From the NCBI GenBank assembly GCA_003456035.1, contig DMPJ01000492.1, positions 1,410-11,616 on the forward strand: 10,207 nucleotides of DNA, written 5' to 3'. The stretch is from Planktothrix sp. UBA8402 (GTDB lineage Bacteria > Cyanobacteriota > Cyanobacteriia > Cyanobacteriales > Microcoleaceae). Within the stretch, counting starts at the first letter, position 1. Every line of letters begins with the position of its first letter. The position numbers and the translations under genes are program-made. A model generated the notes under the pieces. It was not told the DNA's origin. It saw nothing but the letters and a program-made list of their open reading frames with translations, and searched no databases. Of the stretch, positions 6,359 to 10,207 are shown in pieces.

Positions 6359-7198
6359 TTATCCGTGACTGGTTTTTCTTTCTAATATCTCCTTGAGAAC
6401 TAAAGTAACTAAAGCCAGTAAAGCTAAAATTGTGGCTGCGCCAAAAGCGGCTTCAGTTTGATAGTTTTTATAGGCTTGTTCTACAAAGGTTGGTAAGGTT
6501 AAAGTTCGACCTGCAATTAATCCAGAAACAACCGCCACCGCTCCAAATTCACCCATAGCTCTAGCATTAGTTAATAGAACACCATAGAGCAAACCCCATT
6601 TAATATTCGGGAGAGTAACACGCCAGAAAATTTGAAAATCCTTGGCGCCTAAAGTGCGAGCGGCTTCCTCCTGTTCTGAACCTAATTCTTCTAAAACCGG
6701 AATTACTTCTCTGGCTACAAAAGGCAAAGAAACAAATAGTGTGGCGAGCACCATTCCGGGGAGGGAAAATAACACTTTAATATCCAGGTTTTGTAATGCT
6801 GGCCCAAACCAACCATTGCGACCATATAAAAGCACAATCATTAACCCGGCGACCACGGGAGAAATGGCAAAGGGCAGGTCAATAATACTAATTAATAAGG
6901 TACGACCTCTAAATTGATTTCGACCAATCACCCAAGCGGCGCAGAGTCCAAATAGAGTATTTAGGGGAACAACAATGAATGCAATTGTTAAGGTGAGTTG
7001 CATTGCTTTTTGAAAGTCGCTGCTATTGATAGCAGTGATAAACTCTTGGGTTCCTTTATGAAAGGCTTCGTAAAAAACGGCTATTGCTGGAATAAATAAA
7101 ACTAAAGCTAGATAGAGTAAAGCAATAGCAATTAGCAGCCATTTAACCCAAGGAAAAGACTCAGACTGAACCTGATTTTTTACAGAAATAGATGACAT
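6359..7198 (-). CDS. cysW: CysW, sulfate ABC transporter permease
   Basis: This 279-aa inner-membrane permease forms the sulfate channel together with CysT. It has about six hydrophobic segments (for example 17-41, 65-91, 102-125, 146-161, 202-226, 250-267). The binding-protein-dependent transport signature (EAA loop) lies at about 177-197, with EEAARTLGA and later RVTLP, and docks onto the ATPase. PFAISPVVAGLMI and NARAMGEFGAVAVVSG are typical of the CysW/CysT pair. The more charged N-terminus and the gene order (second permease, before cysA) favour CysW over CysT. The ATG at 7196-7198 has no obvious Shine-Dalgarno and starts 30 bp after cysT ends, so translation may depend on coupling or readthrough. 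Confidence 0.93.
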   Translation of the reverse strand: MSSISVKNQVQSESFPWVKWLLIAIALLYLALVLFIPAIAVFYEAFHKGTQEFITAINSSDFQKAMQLTLTIAFIVVPLNTLFGLCAAWVIGRNQFRGRTLLISIIDLPFAISPVVAGLMIVLLYGRNGWFGPALQNLDIKVLFSLPGMVLATLFVSLPFVAREVIPVLEELGSEQEEAARTLGAKDFQIFWRVTLPNIKWGLLYGVLLTNARAMGEFGAVAVVSGLIAGRTLTLPTFVEQAYKNYQTEAAFGAATILALLALVTLVLKEILERKTSHG

Positions 7199-7228
7199 AA
7201 ATGGTAAATAATTAAGGGTTTAAAAATC

Positions 7229-8068
7229 TTAACTTTTCAGAGAATAACGGCGTCCCCATTGTTGGAGTGCATTAATTAGTAGTAACAAGAACAATGAAAA
7301 AACCAGTAAGACACTACCAATGACTGTTGCACCTACATAGTCATATTGTTCTAAGCGCTGAAACACTAAAATCGGGGCAATTAAATCTTTAAAGGGAATA
7401 CTAGAAGAAATAATTACTACCGAACCATATTCTCCAACTGCACGGGAAAAACCGAGGGCAATTCCGGTTAAAATTGGAGGCATTAAGGGCGGAAGTAAAA
7501 CCCTGATAAAAGTTTGGAATTGAGATGCACCCAATGACCAAGCTGCTTCCTCCGTTTCCGGTTCCATTTCTTGCATAACGGGCTGTAAAGTTCGCACCAC
7601 AAAGGGCAGCGAAATAAACAACATGGCGACGAAAACCCCTAAACGGGTGAAGGCTATTTTAATCCCAAAGGGAGCAAAAAATTGTCCAATCCAACCGTTA
7701 TTACTATAAACTGTTGCTAAGACTAAACCTGCAACAGAAGTGGGTAAAGCAAAGGGTAAATCAACGGCGGCATCAATTAATTTTTTCCCTGGAAATTGAT
7801 AGCGAACTAACACCCAAGCGATTAAAGTTCCCATAATTCCATTAATAGCCCCGGCGGCGAAAGCGGTTACAAAAGTAACGTTATAAGCGCTCATAGCAAC
7901 GGGACTAAAGGCAATTTTCCAGAATTCCTGGGGGGATACTCTCAGCGCACTTGTAATTAATGCCGCAAAGGGCAGCATTAACATAAAAATCAGATAGGAA
8001 AAGGTAAAAACCCAAGGAAAAGAAAACCGACTCCAAAGTTCTTTCAACGGGTTATGTTTTGAAGACAT
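7229..8068 (-). CDS. cysT: CysT (CysU), sulfate ABC transporter permease
   Basis: This 279-aa inner-membrane permease is the partner of CysW. It has about six membrane segments (near 19-40, 62-90, 102-121, 143-158, 196-220, 246-267). Its EAA loop is at about 173-193, with [12 protein letters not shown] and [23 protein letters not shown] and [16 protein letters not shown] are family hallmarks. The ATG at 8066-8068 has a strong Shine-Dalgarno, AAGGAGG (complement of 8074-8080), ending 5 nt before the start. It follows sbpA after 122 bp and precedes cysW by 30 bp, so the permeases are very probably cotranscribed. Confidence 0.93.
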   Translation of the reverse strand: MSSKHNPLKELWSRFSFPWVFTFSYLIFMLMLPFAALITSALRVSPQEFWKIAFSPVAMSAYNVTFVTAFAAGAINGIMGTLIAWVLVRYQFPGKKLIDAAVDLPFALPTSVAGLVLATVYSNNGWIGQFFAPFGIKIAFTRLGVFVAMLFISLPFVVRTLQPVMQEMEPETEEAAWSLGASQFQTFIRVLLPPLMPPILTGIALGFSRAVGEYGSVVIISSSIPFKDLIAPILVFQRLEQYDYVGATVIGSVLLVFSLFLLLLINALQQWGRRYSLKS

Positions 8069-8100
8069 TTGAGCCTCCTTAAATTAACAAAAGGAGAGGG

Positions 8101-8125
8101 AACACACCGAACACACCGAACACCG
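8101..8125. repeat. Short tandem repeat AACACACCG between sbpA and cysT
   Basis: AACACACCG is repeated at 8101-8109 and 8110-8118, followed by a truncated AACACCG (8119-8125). It lies in the 122-bp gap between sbpA and cysT, upstream of the cysT ribosome binding site. No clear terminator hairpin is seen in this gap, which is consistent with readthrough into cysT. Confidence 0.6.
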
Positions 8126-8190
8126 GAGATAGATTGGAAAACCGCTGCCATCCTAATAACTATAACCTTGTGAATTCCCCCTGGATTTTT

Positions 8191-9255
8191 CTATTTAGAT
8201 TGGGAAATTTTGGCTTGGATTTGATCAAAAATTGCACCATCAGCGAAAAATTGAGTATCTACCTCTTTCCAACCTCCTAAATCTTTAATTGTGAACAGTT
8301 TTTCAACTTTAGGAAATTGGCTGGCAAATTCCGCTTCAACTGTTGGTTCAACGGGTCGGAATCCGACTTTAGCAAACTCTTTTTGAGCTTCCGGTGTAAA
8401 CAAGAATTGGGTAAAAGCTTCTGCCACTTGACGGGTTCCGTGTTTGTCTACATTGGCATCAACAACAGCAACGGGATTATCAATGGAAATGTTATAATCT
8501 GTTGGCACAACATAGGGTTGTTTATCCCCTTTTTGAGACGCTAAAATCACCTCGTTTTCATAGTTAATTAAGACATTGCCTTGACCCTGTTTATAGAAGA
8601 CATCACTGGCTTCCCGGGCATCTTTGGGCAGCACTGGAACTCGACGAAAGACACTTTCTACAAAGGTTTGGGCTGCTTCTGGGGTGCCTCGGGCTTGGGT
8701 GACGGAACCCCACAAAGCCAGGATGTTCCACTTAGCTCCACCACTGGTTTTGGGGTTAGCGGTAATTACTTGAATATCATCCCGGGTTAAATCAGACCAT
8801 ACCTTAACGTTGGTATTGGCATCTCTAAGCACCAAAGCCGCAACGGATTTATGGACAATCGACTGATTAGGAAGTTCCTGTTCCCAACCCGGTTGGATGA
8901 GTCCGGCTTTCTCGATTTTTTCAGTATCTCCGGCTAGGGCTAAAGCCACCACATCGGCATCAAGTCCATCAATAACAGCGCGGGTTTGTGAGCCGGAGCC
9001 TCCATAACTTTGTTCAAACTCTACAGTCTGTCCGGTTTGGGCTTTCCACTGTTCTATGAACTTAGGAATGATGTTTTCATAGGCAGTTTTAGTCACTGCG
9101 TAGGACACCAGGGTGAGTTTAATCGGTTTGTCTGATTGTTGGGCTTGGGGTGAGGAGCAAGCTACCACCATCGAGTTAATCGCCAGTCCGGTGAGGACAC
9201 AACCGATAAACTTGGCTGAGGAACGTTTTGAGGGTAAGGATGAACGGATTCCCAT
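8191..9255 (-). CDS. sbpA: SbpA, periplasmic sulfate-binding lipoprotein
   Basis: This 354-aa protein captures sulfate (possibly thiosulfate) in the periplasm and delivers it to CysT/CysW. The N-terminus has a basic stretch, a hydrophobic core and a lipobox VVAC with Cys33 as the lipidation site. Family motifs include SYGGSGSQTRAVIDGLDAD (about 83-101), NPKTSGGAKWN (167-177), VLINYENEV (228-236) and the C-terminal VGFRPVEP region. Length is normal for the sulfate-binding family. I start at ATG 9255 because AGGAG (complement of 9263-9267) sits 7 nt upstream; an in-frame TTG at 9261 would lie almost on top of that site. It is the first gene of the sbpA-cysT-cysW-cysA cluster, downstream of a good promoter, and divergent from a Crp-type regulator. 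Confidence 0.95.
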   Translation of the reverse strand: MGIRSSLPSKRSSAKFIGCVLTGLAINSMVVACSSPQAQQSDKPIKLTLVSYAVTKTAYENIIPKFIEQWKAQTGQTVEFEQSYGGSGSQTRAVIDGLDADVVALALAGDTEKIEKAGLIQPGWEQELPNQSIVHKSVAALVLRDANTNVKVWSDLTRDDIQVITANPKTSGGAKWNILALWGSVTQARGTPEAAQTFVESVFRRVPVLPKDAREASDVFYKQGQGNVLINYENEVILASQKGDKQPYVVPTDYNISIDNPVAVVDANVDKHGTRQVAEAFTQFLFTPEAQKEFAKVGFRPVEPTVEAEFASQFPKVEKLFTIKDLGGWKEVDTQFFADGAIFDQIQAKISQSK

Positions 9256-9277
9256 GGTCAAACTCCTGTAATTGGGC

Positions 9278-9292
9278 TGTAATTTATTTACA
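9278..9292. promoter_or_regulatory. Dyad TGTA-N7-TACA in the sbpA leader
   Basis: TGTA (9278-9281) and TACA (9289-9292) frame seven A/T bases, and CTGT/ACAG (9277-9280, 9292-9295) gives a wider imperfect symmetry. It lies 22 bp upstream of the sbpA ATG, downstream of the predicted start point, where a bound protein would repress. It resembles an NtcA/Crp-type half-site pair, but the spacing is shorter than the GTA-N8-TAC consensus. Function is inferred. Confidence 0.35.
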
Positions 9293-9319
9293 CAGCATTT
9301 TATTTTTAACTATATTTTA

Positions 9320-9348
9320 ATTCTATCCTAAGTTAGATTGAATTTCAA
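9320..9348 (-). promoter_or_regulatory. Sigma70-type promoter for sbpA
   Basis: On the minus strand TTGAAA (9348-9343) is separated by exactly 17 bp from TAGAAT (9325-9320). Each box differs from the TTGACA/TATAAT consensus by one base. The predicted start point is near 9313, giving a leader of about 58 nt before the sbpA ATG at 9255. Confidence 0.6.
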
Positions 9349-9358
9349 TACATCTGCA

Positions 9359-9387
9359 TTACAAATTTTGCAGCGTTCTGTTTGTAA
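9359..9387. promoter_or_regulatory. Dyad TTACAAA-N15-TTTGTAA, candidate activator site
   Basis: Perfect 7-bp inverted arms lie at 9359-9365 and 9381-9387. The centre (9373) is about 60 bp upstream of the predicted sbpA start point, the position used by activators that contact RNA polymerase from upstream. It also lies 66 bp before the start codon of the divergent regulator. The arm spacing is wider than a classical Crp site, so the binding protein is not identified. Confidence 0.4.
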
Positions 9388-9438
9388 CCAAATGCCTTTG
9401 CCATGTCAAGATAGAAATAGACAGTAGAAAAGGACAAT

Positions 9439-10207
9439 ATGGCAGCAGCAGAAGTACCTTCAGCACCAGTCGCTGAGTTAGCAAAACTTTTGATTCAGAG
9501 TAACTATCTGTTCCGAGACTTGGAGATTAACTGGCTGGCTCAGTACCTTCCCTGTGACCTGGCTATAGAAAAGCTTTATTCTAGCCGTCCTGTATATACG
9601 GCTTTTCGTCCTAATATTTTTTTAGATGTTCTCTACATTATTATTAGTGGAGGGCCAATTATTACTCGCAGTACACCCCTAGACCGGATTATCACCATCA
9701 GCTATCCGGGTGGGTGTTTTGGGATGAGAAATCTGCCTTTTAGTTTTGGCCAGATGAGTCGGGCGTTTCCTAGTTTAGTGGAAGCCTATAAAACCACCGA
9801 TATAATTAAACTGCCCCTGGATACCCTAAAAGAAATTTATCAGGATAGTCCAGTGGTACAAGAACGCTATGATAAATTCTTTGAATTGCGAGAAAAATTT
9901 CAGTATCATCTACTTAATTGCAGTTCCTATCCACCTCAAGCGGTGGCGGCGCTGTTACGAGCATTGGTTTATCAAGAACGCAGTTTAGGAAGTCAACCCC
10001 AGTCCGATGGGGTTTATACCTTTGATTTACCCGTTGATGTGATCGCCCGTTCCTGTCAGTTAAACCACCGCACCGTTGAACAAGTTCTCAAAGGAATGCA
10101 GAAAGTTAAATTAATTGAAGCGGCAAAATCCAATGATTCCTCAGAGGATACGATTCGAGTCATTGACCCGGAAGGATTAAAAGAAACCTATAGTGCCACC
10201 AGGGATA
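9439..10207 (+). CDS. Crp/Fnr-family transcriptional regulator, CysR-like by context (3' end outside window)
   Basis: The frame opens at ATG 9439, with AGGA 4 nt upstream, and runs 256 codons to the window edge without a stop. Residues about 25-130 look like a divergent cyclic-nucleotide-binding-type beta barrel. About 135-165 would be the dimerisation helix, and about 190-232 a winged helix-turn-helix (LPVDVIARSCQLNHRTVEQV, then LKGMQKVKLI), with the recognition helix near 209-220. It is divergent from sbpA. In Synechococcus PCC 7942 a Crp-family gene, cysR, sits in the sulfate permease cluster, so control of sulfur-responsive genes is likely, but that is inference from context. The canonical phosphate-binding GE...RT motif of cAMP receptors is not evident (GGCFGMRNLP occupies the region), so it probably does not bind cAMP. 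It is longer than CysR of PCC 7942 as I remember it, so it may be a distinct subgroup. Confidence 0.8.
   Translation, partial: MAAAEVPSAPVAELAKLLIQSNYLFRDLEINWLAQYLPCDLAIEKLYSSRPVYTAFRPNIFLDVLYIIISGGPIITRSTPLDRIITISYPGGCFGMRNLPFSFGQMSRAFPSLVEAYKTTDIIKLPLDTLKEIYQDSPVVQERYDKFFELREKFQYHLLNCSSYPPQAVAALLRALVYQERSLGSQPQSDGVYTFDLPVDVIARSCQLNHRTVEQVLKGMQKVKLIEAAKSNDSSEDTIRVIDPEGLKETYSATRD

Noticed and set aside
8069..8190. Terminator between sbpA and cysT
   Set aside because: I find no stable GC stem followed by a T-run on the minus strand.
9256..9261. TTG start for sbpA two codons upstream of the ATG
   Set aside because: The Shine-Dalgarno AGGAG would be only 1-2 nt from TTG but is 7 nt from ATG 9255.
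9278..9292. Canonical NtcA box
   Set aside because: The consensus is GTA-N8-TAC; here there are only seven bases between GTA and TAC, so I call it only a dyad.

Overview
The window looks like chromosomal DNA of a cyanobacterium, probably a filamentous Oscillatoria/Planktothrix-like one, though the species is inference. The evidence is five perfect copies of the cyanobacterial HIP1 octamer GCGATCGC (546-553, 1279-1286, 2171-2178, 3194-3201, 6074-6081; far more than chance in 10 kb), a moderately AT-rich composition, heptanucleotide tandem repeats, and a gene set (CysTWA/SbpA next to a Crp-family regulator, a KefB-like CPA2 antiporter with RCK domains) typical of that phylum.

Left part (1-3735): the C-terminal 112 codons of a conserved hypothetical membrane protein enter on the + strand and end at 340. 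They converge, across a palindromic GCGCACGCACC repeat, on a large minus-strand K+/H+ antiporter gene (KefB-like, 769 aa, GTG start). That gene is divergent from a secreted M23 (LytM) peptidoglycan peptidase on the + strand.

Middle (about 3800-5170): an IS200/IS605-superfamily element of the IS1341 type. It carries only tnpB, an RNA-guided RuvC nuclease with its catalytic D/E/D and zinc-finger residues intact, and no tnpA. It has recognisable left-end hairpins (3840-3884), a right-end hairpin (5133-5162) and a likely omega RNA over the 3' end of tnpB. The element is inserted exactly against the 3' end of cysA, and its right tip appears to supply the cysA stop codon.

Right part (5167-10207): a sulfate/thiosulfate uptake operon on the minus strand in the order sbpA-cysT-cysW-cysA (binding lipoprotein, two permeases, ATPase). 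A Crp/Fnr-type regulator runs divergently on the + strand and is cut by the window end. The 177-bp divergent spacer contains a good sigma70-type promoter for sbpA, a dyad centred about 60 bp upstream of its predicted start point, and a second dyad in the leader. The cysW-cysA gap holds a composite tandem repeat, (AATTACG)n plus a 13-bp spacer, repeated three times. Together the genes describe periplasmic sulfate capture, ATP-driven import and probable local transcriptional control.

The most interesting parts are the TnpB/omega RNA element whose guide segment would be antisense to the cysA 3' end, the regulatory architecture between sbpA and the regulator, and the repeat inside the cys operon. 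I did not find a wholly new multi-gene system.
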